A stretch of 64,000 nucleotides of DNA from NCBI GenBank assembly GCA_963975155.1, contig CAXBFG010000007.1, positions 1 through 64,000 on the forward strand. The letters run 5' to 3'. Position numbers and translations under genes: made by a program. The notes below the pieces were generated by a model. The model searched no databases and was not told the DNA's origin. It was given only the letters and a program-made list of their open reading frames with translations. Source of the stretch: UBA5109 sp963975155. Lineage in GTDB: Bacteria > Pseudomonadota > Gammaproteobacteria > Pseudomonadales > Pseudohongiellaceae. Positions within the stretch are counted from its first letter, which is position 1. Each line of letters begins with the position of its first letter. Shown here in pieces: positions 1-9,029 of the stretch.

Positions 1-52
1 CCTGCATCAAATTTAACTTTTGCCTCGTCTTAACGTCGCTCGCAACGTTAAG
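1..52. repeat. Right half of an intergenic module-C repeat, cut by the window start
   Basis: The phrase TTTTGCCTCGTCTTAACG followed by GCTCG and AACGTT closely parallels 63268-63302 (TTTTGCTTCGCCTTGACT, then GCTCG, then ACGTT) and the right end of the repeat at 17813-17886. The left half would lie before the window. No gene is visible in 1-284. The rest of that stretch is a module-A hairpin (118-268) downstream of valS. Confidence 0.45.
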
Positions 53-117
53 TAAGCTGAGCTACTGCGTTTGCTCATCCTTTATTGAAATGAGTTTGAT
101 TTAGTTATCTGATTCAA

Positions 118-268
118 GAGCAAGTTTCCTTCCTCACCCTTCGATCTTCTATTTGCTTAAGTCCGGCGCTGCGGAACTCGCTGCGCTCAGACAGTCCTCG
201 CTTAATCCCGGACTAACGCAAATAGAGAAAGCATCTCAATGGGTTCAGAAGGAAGTTTGCTCTTTTTT
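118..268. repeat. Module-A hairpin repeat, copy 1 (downstream of valS)
   Basis: This is a nested inverted repeat. The outer arms 118-132 and 248-262 (GAGCAAG.. / ..TTGCTC) are complementary apart from two positions, and six T follow on the plus strand. Inner arms begin CTATTTGC and end GCAAATAG. The conserved outer phrases CACCCTTCGATC (135-146) and CATCTCAATGGG (232-243), and the core GGCGCTGCGGAACTCG with CAGACAGTCCTCGC, recur at 3200-3313 and, inverted, at 15883-15997. Arm sequences differ among the three copies while pairing is kept. It sits 3' of valS and may act as a terminator, which is inference. Confidence 0.7.
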
Positions 269-284
269 AAAAGGCGTGATCAAA

Positions 285-3068
285 CTAGAGTGCTTGGATT
301 TTCTCCAGTTGCTCTTTAAGTTGAGCCTGGGAAGCCTCGGCAGCGGCAAGTTTTTGTTTTTCCTTTTCCACAACTTCGGCAGGCGCATTGGCAACAAATT
401 TTTCATTGCCGAGTTTGCCTGACAGCTTGCTGATTTCTTTATCCAGTTTGTCGACTTCTTTATTCAGACGTGACAATTCGGCATCCAGATCAATCAAGCC
501 AGCCATGGGGACCAGAACTTCCATAGTTCCGACCAGTTGTGTTGATGACAGTGGAGCGTCTTCCGCTTTATCGAGCCAACTCAGGGACTCCAGTTTGGCA
601 AGCTTGCTGAGGAACTGGGAATTGGCCTCGAGATAGAGTTTATCCTGCTTGCTGCCTTTGCTCAGCAATACCGGAATGGCTTTGGCCGGTGAAATAGCCA
701 TTTCCCCGCGAATATTCCTGACGGCTTCGACAACCCCTTTTACCCAGTCGATTTCATTATCGACCTTGGGGTCGATGATTGAAGCATTTTGGGCAGGGTA
801 GGGCTGTAACATGATGGATTCACCCTGAATACCCAGCATCGGGGCTAGCTTTTGCCAGATTTCTTCAGTAATAAATGGCAGGAATGGGTGGGCGAGTCGC
901 AAGCTCTGTTCGAGAACGGATAACAGGGTATAACGTGTCGCATTTAGCTGGGCTGGTGAGGCACTTTCATCCCAGAGTACTGGTTTGGACAATTCCAGGT
1001 ACCAGTCACAGTATTCATTCCAGAAGAAATCATAAATAGCCTGACTAACCAGATCGAAACGATAACTCTCCATACCTTGCTCAACTTTCTGCAGTGTTTT
1101 TTGAAAGCAGGACTGAATCCATAAATCGGCCTGGGAATAATCTTCAATATTTTCGGGTCTGCCTGGCACCTGTTCTTCAGTGTTCATAAGCACATAACGG
1201 GAAGCATTCCAGATTTTATTGCAAAAGTTGCGGAAGCCTTCCATGCGACCCATATCAAAATTAATATCTCGACCAGTGCTGGCAAGGGAATAAAAGGTAT
1301 AGCGCAGTGCGTCGGTACCATGTGCAGCAATACCATCGGGAAAGTTTTTGCGCGTTGATTTTTCAATCTTCCTGGCCAGCTGTGGCTGCATCATGCTGTC
1401 GGTTTGCTTGGCCAGCAGGGCGTCCAGTTCAATGCCGTCGATCAGGTCTATCGGGTCCAGGATATTACCCTTGGACTTGGACATTTTCTGACCTTCGCTG
1501 TCGCGTATCAGCCCGGTGATATAAATCTTGCGAAAGGGTATCTGACCGGTAAATTTGAGGGTCATCATGATCATGCGTGCGACCCAGAAGAAAATAATAT
1601 CGAAACCGGTGACCAGTACATCAGTGGGATGGAAAGTTCGGAGTTCTTCTGTATCTTCAGGCCAGCCAAGGGTGGAAAAAGTCCACAAGGCCGAAGAGAA
1701 CCAGGTATCGAGTACATCCGGGTCGCGGGTCAGCTCAAGCTCAGGCGACAGTTTATATTTTTCGCGCACGGCAGGTTCATCATGCCCGACATAGATATTG
1801 CTGTCCTTGTCGTACCAGGCCGGAATGCGGTGTCCCCACCAGAGCTGGCGAGAGATACACCAGTCCTGGATATCCCGCATCCAGGCGAAATAGGTGTTTT
1901 CCCAGTTCTTGGGAACGAATTCGATATCACCATTTTCTACGGCGGCGATGGCAGGCTTGGCTAACTCTTCTATGGCTACATACCACTGATCAGTCAGGTA
2001 AGGCTCAATCACTACACCGCTGCGATCACCACGTGGCACTTTTAATTTATGCGGTTCTATTTTTTCCAGCAGTCCCGCAGTCTCCATATCGGTAACGATA
2101 CGTTTGCGGGCTTCAAAACGATCCATGCCCCGATAGGCAGCGGGCGCATTATCATTAATAGCAGCATCTTTGGTGAGTATATTGATGATAGCCAGTTCAT
2201 GACGCTTACCGACTTCATAGTCGTTATAGTCATGTGCTGGTGTGATTTTTACGCAACCGGTACCAAATTCGGGGTCAACATATTCATCGGCAATGATGGG
2301 AATCTGTCGCCCACATAGGGGCAATTCGACCGACTTGCCAATCAAATTTTTAAATCGTTCATCTTCAGGATGAACGGCCAGAGCGGTATCACCGAGCATG
2401 GTTTCCGGTCGCGTTGTAGCAATAACGATATGGTCTTTACCGTCGGCAGTTAAGACGCCGTCTGCCAGTGGGTAGCGGAAATACCAGAAGGAACCGTTTT
2501 CCTCCTCGCTGATCACTTCCAGATCTGAAATAGCGGTATGCAGTTTTGGATCCCAGTTAACCAGACGATTACCGCGATAAATCAAGCCTTCGTCATAAAG
2601 ACGGATAAACACTTCCTCAACCGCTGCAGAGAGTCCTTCGTCCATGGTGAAGCGTTCTCGATGCCAGTCTACGGATACACCAAGCCGGCGCATTTGACGG
2701 GTAATGGTATTACCTGATTGCTCTTTCCATTCCCAGACTTTTTCGACAAATTTTTCCCGGCCCAGGTCGTGCTTGGTGAGACCTTCGGCTTGCAACTGTC
2801 TTTCCACAACCATTTGAGTAGCTATGCCTGCATGGTCGGTACCCACCTGCCAGAGGGTATTTTTACCCTGCATGCGCTGATAACGGGTCAGGGCATCCAT
2901 GATGGATTGCTGGAAACCATGCCCCATGTGCAGGCTGCCTGTGACATTTGGCGGAGGAATCATAATGCAGTAAGCATCGCCGGTACCGGAAGGAGTGAAG
3001 TATCCGCGTTCTTCCCAGATTTTGTACCAGGAAGCTTCGATTTGCCGTGGTTGGTAGGTCTTTTCCAT
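285..3068 (-). CDS. valS: Valyl-tRNA synthetase
   Basis: Cytoplasmic class Ia aminoacyl-tRNA synthetase that charges tRNA-Val. The 927-residue protein has the normal family length and order: a catalytic Rossmann fold with the HIGH-type signature HMGH at residues 47-50 preceded by PPPNVTGS, an editing domain inserted at roughly 200-350, KMSKS at 528-532, an anticodon-binding region, and a charged C-terminal coiled coil of alternating Leu/Lys/Glu. I place the start at 3068 (MEKTYQPRQ..). An in-frame extension to 3131 adds 21 residues that do not look like the family N terminus. In many gammaproteobacteria valS directly follows holC. Here it lies about 6 kb beyond holC, separated by a redox block and a repeat element. 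Identification is secure. Confidence 0.97.
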   Translation of the reverse strand: MEKTYQPRQIEASWYKIWEERGYFTPSGTGDAYCIMIPPPNVTGSLHMGHGFQQSIMDALTRYQRMQGKNTLWQVGTDHAGIATQMVVERQLQAEGLTKHDLGREKFVEKVWEWKEQSGNTITRQMRRLGVSVDWHRERFTMDEGLSAAVEEVFIRLYDEGLIYRGNRLVNWDPKLHTAISDLEVISEEENGSFWYFRYPLADGVLTADGKDHIVIATTRPETMLGDTALAVHPEDERFKNLIGKSVELPLCGRQIPIIADEYVDPEFGTGCVKITPAHDYNDYEVGKRHELAIINILTKDAAINDNAPAAYRGMDRFEARKRIVTDMETAGLLEKIEPHKLKVPRGDRSGVVIEPYLTDQWYVAIEELAKPAIAAVENGDIEFVPKNWENTYFAWMRDIQDWCISRQLWWGHRIPAWYDKDSNIYVGHDEPAVREKYKLSPELELTRDPDVLDTWFSSALWTFSTLGWPEDTEELRTFHPTDVLVTGFDIIFFWVARMIMMTLKFTGQIPFRKIYITGLIRDSEGQKMSKSKGNILDPIDLIDGIELDALLAKQTDSMMQPQLARKIEKSTRKNFPDGIAAHGTDALRYTFYSLASTGRDINFDMGRMEGFRNFCNKIWNASRYVLMNTEEQVPGRPENIEDYSQADLWIQSCFQKTLQKVEQGMESYRFDLVSQAIYDFFWNEYCDWYLELSKPVLWDESASPAQLNATRYTLLSVLEQSLRLAHPFLPFITEEIWQKLAPMLGIQGESIMLQPYPAQNASIIDPKVDNEIDWVKGVVEAVRNIRGEMAISPAKAIPVLLSKGSKQDKLYLEANSQFLSKLAKLESLSWLDKAEDAPLSSTQLVGTMEVLVPMAGLIDLDAELSRLNKEVDKLDKEISKLSGKLGNEKFVANAPAEVVEKEKQKLAAAEASQAQLKEQLEKIQAL

Positions 3069-3199
3069 TATTGCGTACGAGAGATGACAAAGCCGGGCAT
3101 TATAGCGTGTTGCATAGTCGACCCCAAGCAAACAAAACAGTTGCTAGTGCTTTAGTTTGAAATTTTTTGTACTTTAGAAGCCACCGTTCCAATCCTGCT

Positions 3200-3313
3200 C
3201 ACCCTTCGATCTTTCCTGAATATTTTTCCGGCGCTGCGGAACTCGTCACTTCGCTCCTCAGACAGTCCTCGCGCTTGATCGGAAAAATATTCAGGAAAAA
3301 GACATCTCAATGG
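3200..3313 (+). repeat. Module-A hairpin, copy 2 (inside the element)
   Basis: The conserved ends CACCCTTCGATC and CATCTCAATGGG enclose a perfect 19-bp inverted repeat (arms 3212-3230, TTTCCTGAATATTTTTCCG, and 3280-3298) around the conserved core GGCGCTGCGGAACTCG and CAGACAGTCCTCGCGC. The arms share little with those of copy 1. Confidence 0.8.
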
Positions 3314-3376
3314 GCTCCCATGACAGGAACAGTGGCTTGCATAGCATTATTGAAAATTTCAACATTGTTAAACGCA

Positions 3377-3498
3377 CAGCCCTGATGTTGAGCTAGCCTT
3401 TCGGTGACCGTCTGACGACAGGGATGTCGTCAGCCGAGCCTGTACATGGACGTACGTCTTTTGGCGTGTCGACGAAAGGCTGCCCACCATCAGGGCTG
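3377..3498 (+). repeat. Module-B hairpin, copy 1 (inside the element)
   Basis: Outer arms CAGCCCTGATG (3377-3387) and CATCAGGGCTG (3488-3498) pair perfectly, as do inner arms AGCCTTTCG (3395-3403) and CGAAAGGCT (3473-3481). The core contains a 9-bp stem, CTGACGACA (3412-3420) with TGTCGTCAG (3425-3433), closed by the tetraloop GGGA, and a shorter GTAC/GTAC hairpin. The core recurs inverted at 15718-15793 with different outer arms. Confidence 0.8.
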
Positions 3499-3696
3499 AA
3501 CGCAATCTGAAAAAATTTCAAACTAAACCACTACAAAACAGTTAGCTGTAAAAATATGAATTCAATTTTTTATTGTGACCTGAAATTAAATGCAGGAGCC
3601 TGGATGATATCTCTTGAACTTTTTAAATAAGATTGGCAGGGAAAAGGAGGACCGGTCGCAATGAAGCAGACCGGTCGAAGTTTCCAGTATTAAGTA

Positions 3697-4935
3697 TTAT
3701 TGAGCAGGTGAAATCCGTAACAGAGCGCCTTCATCCTCATCTATTAAAACATAGATCAGTCCGTCGGGACCCTGCTCTACGTTTCGGACTCGCTGTCTAA
3801 GTTCAGACAGCATTGTTTCACGAAGCATTTCATCCCAATCCTGGTTAAAGGCGACACGGTCGAGGACGCCTGTGCCGGGGATACGTCCGTAGATCAGGCC
3901 GCCAGCTAACAAGTTACCCTGCCATGAGGGGAAGCGATCGCCTGTATAGAATGTTATCCCTGAGACGGCAATTGATGGAATCCAGATTACTTCAGGGCCT
4001 TTCATACCTTCCATATAGGTGCGCTCTGAAACGCGAGGCCCTGTGTATTCTCGGCCAAAACTGACAAGCGGCCAGCCATAATTTGCACCGGCCTCAAGGA
4101 TGTTAATTTCATCTCCACCCTGTGGCCCATTTTCACTCTCCCAAATCTCACCCGTTTCAGGGTGGACGGCCAGACCAAGCATGTTGCGATTGCCCATGGT
4201 ATAAATTTCAGGAAGGTAGCCAGGCTCGTTGACGAAGGGATTGTCAGATGGAATTGAACCATCATCATTAATTCGAATGAATTTACCGTTGTGAATGCCT
4301 GGATCCTGTGCAGTTTCGGTACCATTACCAACGCCCATAATGATGGTGCCATCGGGGGCGAAGATCATTGGGGCTCCAGCCACCAAGCCTCCCTCTATGG
4401 TTTTTGCCAGGAAGATATCTTCAACATCAAGCAGGGCCATATTATCTATGTCTAGACGAGCACGTACAATTGAAGGCGTAAAATCCCTGCCTTCAAGCGG
4501 TTTCATATAGGTAAGGTAGATTAGATTATTTTCTTCGAAGTCAGGGTGGAGAGTGACTTCCTGCAGACTTTCACCGGCAATGCCACCTATTAAAACGTCA
4601 GGAACGCCTGAAATGGACTGAGGATCCAGTTCGCCATTTCGGATAAGTCTTAATTTACCTGGTCTTTCCGTGACAAGGATATCGCCGTTCGGCAGAAAGG
4701 CCATGCCCCATGGATGCGACAGGTCATTGGTAATAACGTCCACACGGATGGGTCCTGCCTGGGCAGTGTCGTAGAGGTAAGGACCTTCTCCTATTGATAA
4801 GGGAGGCATCCTCGGCGGTTGTGCAGATGCGGGAGCAAGCATTCCCAAAATGAGTGCGCAGGCAAGCGTGCAGAGAGACATGAAACGAAGGAATGAAAGG
4901 TTTGCCTGCTTTTTAGGACTTAGTGAGAATTCCAT
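3697..4935 (-). CDS. PQQ-dependent soluble sugar dehydrogenase (GSDH/YliI family)
   Basis: Predicted periplasmic aldose-sugar dehydrogenase of the glucose/sorbosone dehydrogenase family, a six-bladed beta-propeller that binds PQQ. The 412 residues start with a signal peptide (hydrophobic stretch around 15-37, cleavage after ..ASAQ). The mature part shows the family's first-blade phrase HPWGMAFLPNGDILVTERPG and repeated DG/NG-rich blades, including ENGPQGGDEIN and NYGWP. A Shine-Dalgarno AGGAG 8 bases upstream supports this ATG. The gene follows the DUF3501 gene on the same strand after a 407-base gap, so it is probably transcribed separately. No PQQ synthesis genes are in the window. The exact sugar cannot be read from sequence. 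Confidence 0.85.
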   Translation of the reverse strand: MEFSLSPKKQANLSFLRFMSLCTLACALILGMLAPASAQPPRMPPLSIGEGPYLYDTAQAGPIRVDVITNDLSHPWGMAFLPNGDILVTERPGKLRLIRNGELDPQSISGVPDVLIGGIAGESLQEVTLHPDFEENNLIYLTYMKPLEGRDFTPSIVRARLDIDNMALLDVEDIFLAKTIEGGLVAGAPMIFAPDGTIIMGVGNGTETAQDPGIHNGKFIRINDDGSIPSDNPFVNEPGYLPEIYTMGNRNMLGLAVHPETGEIWESENGPQGGDEINILEAGANYGWPLVSFGREYTGPRVSERTYMEGMKGPEVIWIPSIAVSGITFYTGDRFPSWQGNLLAGGLIYGRIPGTGVLDRVAFNQDWDEMLRETMLSELRQRVRNVEQGPDGLIYVLIDEDEGALLRISPAQ

Positions 4936-5342
4936 ATTTTAACTCCTGGTGGCTAATCAATTGTTTTGAACTGAAAATAGATACGCTTGGTTATTAGTCT
5001 CGAATTAGGAAAATTCATTTTTAATTTTAGGGGAGTTAACTTACTGTCAGGTCTATATTTTAGCAGTCTGTTCAGCTGAAAGTATACAAATAAGCCGGTT
5101 TTGGACCAACAGTTTTCATATTGAATCATGGACAATGGTATTCACCAATTTTATTGGGCTGATTGCAGTGATGGATATGCCTGGAGTCTCAGTGCCTTTG
5201 CTGAGGGCAAAGTTCCAGTGGCTATATTTTGATTAGGCCAAGGCCTTACTTGATAATTTGAAATAGGTACAGGCAGCGAATGCGGAACATAAATTGAAGT
5301 AGCAAGTATGGTTCCGGGTTTATTTATTCAAAAAAGTCGCGG
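4936..5342. other. Gene-poor gap upstream of the sugar dehydrogenase
   Basis: About 400 AT-rich bases that must hold the promoter of the dehydrogenase gene. I see no clear terminator, repeat or RNA gene. The only coding-like stretch is the short frame at 5128-5232. Confidence 0.5.
5128..5232 (+). CDS. Possible 34-codon small ORF or gene remnant
   Basis: An ATG opens MDNGIHQFYWADCSDGYAWS and runs 34 codons to TGA, with an in-frame stop just upstream. The residue mix (Trp, Tyr, Cys, Gly, Asp) looks protein-like, but there is no clear ribosome site and I recognise no family. It may be the tail of a decayed gene or chance. Confidence 0.2.
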   Translation: MDNGIHQFYWADCSDGYAWSLSAFAEGKVPVAIF

Positions 5343-5927
5343 TTATATGCTTAAATCTTCGCAGAGGGATGCGGCAGTTTCAGAAGATATCTTGATACCT
5401 TCAACTCTCATATTTGGGTGGTCACATCCTGCGTAAAGGACTTGTGTTTGTTTAAAAGCAGCAATCATATCTGGATCAAGTTCAAAACGCAGGAAATGCA
5501 CACTGGAGGTTTTCTCCTCGTTTGATCTTTCCAGGTCTTCGTCTGCAATAGCATAGACTTTTTTAAAGCCTTCTATCTGTACCCAAACCTGATCTTCGAC
5601 ACCAATCAGCTTTCCTAACTCAATTTTCCGGATATCGGCATCATCATATTCCAGCATGAAAGTTGCTTTCCAGTTCGTGCCATCCGGTATCAACGGGTTA
5701 TAGGCGTCCAGTTCATCCTGTATGCCCTGTGCCTCAAATACTTTTTCAATGCGCAGCATTTCCTGAATTTGATATCGAACAGTTACCTCATCTTCAAAAT
5801 AGAGGCGGGCGTTCGGACTCAGGCTGACTTGTCGGTCTCTTTTATGGGCGATGACCTTGGACTTGAATTCCTGGCGTCTGTTTGAATATTCTTCCAGTGA
5901 TAGTAAATCTGAGCGTGATAGTGCCAT
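5343..5927 (-). CDS. DUF3501 family protein
   Basis: A 194-residue soluble protein, rich in Glu and Asp, beginning MALSRSDLLSLEEYSNRR. This matches the DUF3501 family, whose function is not known but which habitually sits beside a heterodisulfide-reductase-like Fe-S protein and a rubrerythrin. Recognisable phrases are the N-terminal ..RLYFEDEVTVRYQIQEML and a C-terminal ..HFLRFELDPDMIAAF. There is no signal peptide or membrane segment. It lies 32 bases downstream of the Fe-S gene on the same strand, with AGGAAC just upstream of its ATG, so the pair is probably one operon. A role in peroxide or redox metabolism is inferred from neighbours only. Confidence 0.8.
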   Translation of the reverse strand: MALSRSDLLSLEEYSNRRQEFKSKVIAHKRDRQVSLSPNARLYFEDEVTVRYQIQEMLRIEKVFEAQGIQDELDAYNPLIPDGTNWKATFMLEYDDADIRKIELGKLIGVEDQVWVQIEGFKKVYAIADEDLERSNEEKTSSVHFLRFELDPDMIAAFKQTQVLYAGCDHPNMRVEGIKISSETAASLCEDLSI

Positions 5928-5959
5928 TATATGTTCCTGAATCTTTTTAAAAAAAGTTT

Positions 5960-7303
5960 TTAAATTCCGTATGCCATTCGCAACAGGCTGATAGGATGCT
6001 CGGGCTTACTGACAGTTTCAGATAAGCTGGCGATGTGACTGGCTGCCATTGGGCAGTCCGAAATAAAGTGATCGGGGTTTCTTGCATCGACTTTTTTCAC
6101 CACCGGACGGGCAATTTTTACGGCATGCTTGTGTGATTCGACTTTGACGGCATAAGTGCCGTCATGTCCCGAGCAGCGCTCTTCTGTATTAATTGTGGTA
6201 CCAGGTACCAGGTTTAGGATATCCCGGGCTTTGATGCCTATGTTTTGGACGCGCAGGTGGCAGGCAACGTGATAACTGACATCGCCAAGTTCGTGTGTGA
6301 ATTCTGTGTTTAAGGCCCCCTCTTTATGGCGCAGAAATAAATATTCAAAAGGGTCATAGAAAGCCTTTTGAACTTTAGCAACCTCAGGGTCATCGGGGAA
6401 CAACAGGGGTAATTCCTGCTTATACATGAGCACACAAGAGGGCACAGGTGCGATCAGGTCATAACCGGCGTCGACGAGTTTGGCGAGCACAGGGATATTG
6501 ACTTCTTTGGCTCTGGCAACAGACTCCAGATCGCCAAGTTCCAGTTTTGGCATACCGCAACATTGTTCTTTAGGTACGATCTCTATGGAAATGTCGTTGT
6601 GCTGAAATACCGTAAAGATATCTTCACCAAGTTCCGGGCTGTTGTAATTGCCATAGCAGGTCGCATACAAGGCAACCTTGCCAGTGGTTTTACCAACAGG
6701 TTTTGGTTGCAGGTTTTTTATTTCTATGCCGGCAACACGTTTACGCAATGTTTTCGAATGGTACCTTGGTACGGGAGCCTGATGATGTACACCGGCAGTT
6801 TTCTCCAGTACTTTTCGGAAAGTCTTGTTGCTATTTAAGCCATTAACCGTGATATCCACCAGGGGGATGCTCGCCATTTTGCCAACCCGGTCTGTGTCAG
6901 AAAGCATCTTGTTACGAAAGGATGTCCCATCCTTCTTAAAGTTAACGGCCTTGGCACGCAGCATTAAATGCGGGAAATCCACATTCCATTCATGGGGAGG
7001 AACGTAAGGGCATTTAGACATGTAACACATGTCACACAAATAGCACTGATCTACAACCTTGTTGTACTCGGCCTTATCAACACCATCAACTTCCATGGTC
7101 TCGGATTCGTCAACCAGATCGAATAAGGTCGGGAAAGCATTACAAAGGCTTACACAACGTCGACAGCCATGACATATATCAAAGACCCGCTCTAGCTCCT
7201 GATTGAGAGCTTCTGTATTCCAGAAATTCTCTGATTTCCAGTCAACAGGATGACGAGTCGGGGCCTCCAGGCTACCTTCTTTACTGTTCTTTAGATCGTT
7301 CAT
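5960..7303 (-). CDS. Heterodisulfide reductase/GlpC-like iron-sulfur protein
   Basis: Cytosolic electron-transfer protein of 447 residues. The N-terminal ferredoxin domain carries eight cysteines for two [4Fe-4S] clusters (C44-C47-C50-C54 and C87-C90-C93-C98). Two CCG-type domains follow, with ..KEQCCGMPKLE and ..CHLRVQNIG..ERCSGHDGTY, as in HdrB/HdrD, GlpC and LutA relatives. It lacks a membrane anchor and a flavin domain, so it must pass electrons to or from a partner. The flanking rubrerythrin and DUF3501 genes are its usual companions. I infer that it supplies electrons to rubrerythrin or a linked peroxide-reducing system, but no substrate can be assigned. Confidence 0.85.
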   Translation of the reverse strand: MNDLKNSKEGSLEAPTRHPVDWKSENFWNTEALNQELERVFDICHGCRRCVSLCNAFPTLFDLVDESETMEVDGVDKAEYNKVVDQCYLCDMCYMSKCPYVPPHEWNVDFPHLMLRAKAVNFKKDGTSFRNKMLSDTDRVGKMASIPLVDITVNGLNSNKTFRKVLEKTAGVHHQAPVPRYHSKTLRKRVAGIEIKNLQPKPVGKTTGKVALYATCYGNYNSPELGEDIFTVFQHNDISIEIVPKEQCCGMPKLELGDLESVARAKEVNIPVLAKLVDAGYDLIAPVPSCVLMYKQELPLLFPDDPEVAKVQKAFYDPFEYLFLRHKEGALNTEFTHELGDVSYHVACHLRVQNIGIKARDILNLVPGTTINTEERCSGHDGTYAVKVESHKHAVKIARPVVKKVDARNPDHFISDCPMAASHIASLSETVSKPEHPISLLRMAYGI

Positions 7304-7393
7304 ATTGTCAAAGTTAGTTGATATTGAGTACTTTGCTGGCAGCGGGTCTGAAGCTTGAGAGCACCAAGGCTCCCAAGGTTCAGCAAGCCGTGA

Positions 7394-7813
7394 TCAGGCG
7401 TCCAGGGTATCCAGTGCCTTCTGGAAACGATTGGCATGGCTTCTTTCAGCTTTTGCCAGCGTTTCGAACCAGTCAGCAATCTCGTCATGCCCTTCGTCTC
7501 TGGCAGATTTGGCCATGCCAGGGTACATATCCGTGTACTCGTGAGTTTCACCCGCAATGGCAGCTTTCAGGTTATCCGATGTGCCGCCAATAGGCAGGCC
7601 GGTAGCAGGGTCGCCAACTTCTTCCAGATACTCCAGATGACCATGAGCATGCCCCGTTTCTCCTTCCGCAGTAGAGCGAAAGACTGCTGCCACATCGTTA
7701 TAACCTTCTACATCAGCTTTGGAGGCGAAATAGAGATATCGACGGTTGGCCTGGGATTCTCCCGAAAAAGCGTCTTTCAGGTTCTGTTCTGTTTTACTTC
7801 CTTTCAGTGACAT
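7394..7813 (-). CDS. Rubrerythrin, diiron domain only
   Basis: A 139-residue ferritin-like four-helix protein of the rubrerythrin family, which reduces hydrogen peroxide at a diiron centre. Ligand motifs are visible: E19, the ExxH at E52-H55, E89 and E92, and the second ExxH at E123-H126. The C-terminal rubredoxin domain of classical rubrerythrin is absent, so the electron donor must be another protein. The Fe-S protein encoded 90 bases downstream is the obvious candidate. Shine-Dalgarno AGAGGAC precedes the ATG. It is divergent from oxyR across 301 bases, which suggests peroxide control. Confidence 0.9.
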   Translation of the reverse strand: MSLKGSKTEQNLKDAFSGESQANRRYLYFASKADVEGYNDVAAVFRSTAEGETGHAHGHLEYLEEVGDPATGLPIGGTSDNLKAAIAGETHEYTDMYPGMAKSARDEGHDEIADWFETLAKAERSHANRFQKALDTLDA

Positions 7814-8114
7814 AGTTTTGTCCTCTATTTATTGCAATTTATTAATGATAATGGAGCTGGAAACTCCTCATCAGTCCTTGGCTAGACAAATAAAGCGTTT
7901 TATTGAGGATTTGCCTCATATACGTATAGCGCGGCTATTCGTCGTTGCTTTCCTGAATCGTTCTTCAGGGTTGATAGGGTATCCATTTTCACATCCCGGA
8001 CTTAAAAGTTCAAAATGACGCATTAGTGCTAAAGCCAAAAACTTGCATGATTATCCATGATGGCTTTATCATCTGTCCAATTGATAATATTTTTATTTTT
8101 AATCGATTTTAACG
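7814..8114. promoter_or_regulatory. Divergent promoter region between rubrerythrin and oxyR
   Basis: No gene is visible in this 301-base AT-rich region. Near oxyR there is a cluster of ATC/GAT triplets spaced about one helical turn apart (GATTATC, GATGG, ATCATC, ATTGATAAT at roughly 8049-8088). This is compatible with a tetramer-binding OxyR site, but the match to the E. coli consensus is weak. Confidence 0.35.
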
Positions 8115-9023
8115 ATGAGTCATCCGCCAACACTGAAACAATTGAAATACCTCTGTGCAGTTGCTGAGCTCAAGCATTTTAGCCGTGCAGCAGATGCCTG
8201 TTACGTTTCGCAATCAACACTGAGTGCAGGAATCAGTGAGCTGGAACAGATCCTGGGTGTCACCTTGATAGATCGCAGTAAGAAACATGTCAGTCTTACT
8301 GCAGTCGGGCGTGAGGTTAGAGAAAGAGCAATCGGTATTCTGACAGAAGTTGAAGATCTGGTCGGCGTGGCCGAGGCTGCCCATGAGCCGTTTTCAACAG
8401 AAATGCGCCTGGGCGTGATTCCGACCATAGCACCTTTCCTGTTACCAAAAATCCTGAAAATCGTGCGCAAGCGTTATCCCAAGTTCAAGCTGTATATCCG
8501 TGAAGATCTCAGTGGTAATCTGGTGAATGAACTGCATGCCGGTGAACTGGATGTCTTACTGCTGGCTTTGCCATATCCGGCAGAGGGCGTTAAGGCACAA
8601 CATCTTTTTTATGATGAGCTGCTGTTAGCCAGCAATAAAGGAAACCCTCTTGGCGGGAATAATAAAACCAGTACCAGGGACCTGCGTAATACGGATTTAT
8701 TGTTGCTGGAAGAAGGGCATTGTCTGCGTGACCATGTGCTGGATGCCTGCAAATTGAAAAGCAGTGATATCTCTGTCCCATATCACGCAACCAGTCTCAA
8801 TACGGTGATACAAATGGTGGCCAATGATATCGGAGTGAGCATACTGCCCAAAATGGCCATTGATGCAAAAATTTTACGGGGAACTTCAGTGCAATCGCAT
8901 GCCTTTACGGATAAGCAGGTGCGTCGTTCAATCGGTTTGATGTGGCGTAATCGTTCTCCACGTCAACCAGAGTTTCTGCAGGTTGGTGAGCTGATCAACG
9001 AATGCATGGGGCTAAACACCTAG
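8115..9023 (+). CDS. oxyR: Hydrogen-peroxide-sensing LysR-type regulator OxyR
   Basis: A 302-residue LysR-family activator. The N-terminal winged helix-turn-helix spans about residues 6-65 (..HFSRAADACYVSQSTLSAGI) and a periplasmic-binding-like sensor domain follows. The sensor has the redox pair C203 and C212 in GHCLRDHVLDAC, nine residues apart as C199 and C208 are in E. coli OxyR, and the ..ATSLNTVIQMVA..GVSILP segment typical of OxyR. On oxidation OxyR forms an intramolecular disulfide and activates peroxide-defence genes. It is transcribed away from the rubrerythrin operon. That operon and katG (39.2-41.3 kb) are likely targets. Its stop lies a few bases from the end of the convergent holC. 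Confidence 0.95.
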   Translation: MSHPPTLKQLKYLCAVAELKHFSRAADACYVSQSTLSAGISELEQILGVTLIDRSKKHVSLTAVGREVRERAIGILTEVEDLVGVAEAAHEPFSTEMRLGVIPTIAPFLLPKILKIVRKRYPKFKLYIREDLSGNLVNELHAGELDVLLLALPYPAEGVKAQHLFYDELLLASNKGNPLGGNNKTSTRDLRNTDLLLLEEGHCLRDHVLDACKLKSSDISVPYHATSLNTVIQMVANDIGVSILPKMAIDAKILRGTSVQSHAFTDKQVRRSIGLMWRNRSPRQPEFLQVGELINECMGLNT

Positions 9024-9029
9024 CTGACT

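Larger units (their letters stand above)
3145..3533. mobile_element. MITE-like element with terminal inverted repeats and target duplication
   Basis: A 389-bp non-coding segment between valS and the sugar dehydrogenase gene. The ends 3145-3168 (TAGTGCTTTAGTTTGAAA..) and 3510-3533 are inverted repeats matching at 23 of 24 positions. The 10-mer CAAAACAGTT stands outside both ends, at 3133-3142 and 3534-3543, as expected of a target-site duplication made on insertion. Inside are a module-A hairpin (3200-3313) and a module-B hairpin (3377-3498). No open frame encodes a transposase, so mobilisation would need a transposase elsewhere. A diverged relative lies at 15663-16062 in opposite orientation. 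I do not recognise the parent transposon family. Confidence 0.8.

Noticed and set aside
135..284. Third full copy of the mobile element at the window start
   Set aside because: Only module A is present. I find no TAGTG-type terminal repeat on either side, and the flanking sequence to the right is already valS.
1404..1964. Long plus-strand open frame inside valS
   Set aside because: It lies wholly within a secure gene on the other strand and resembles no protein family.
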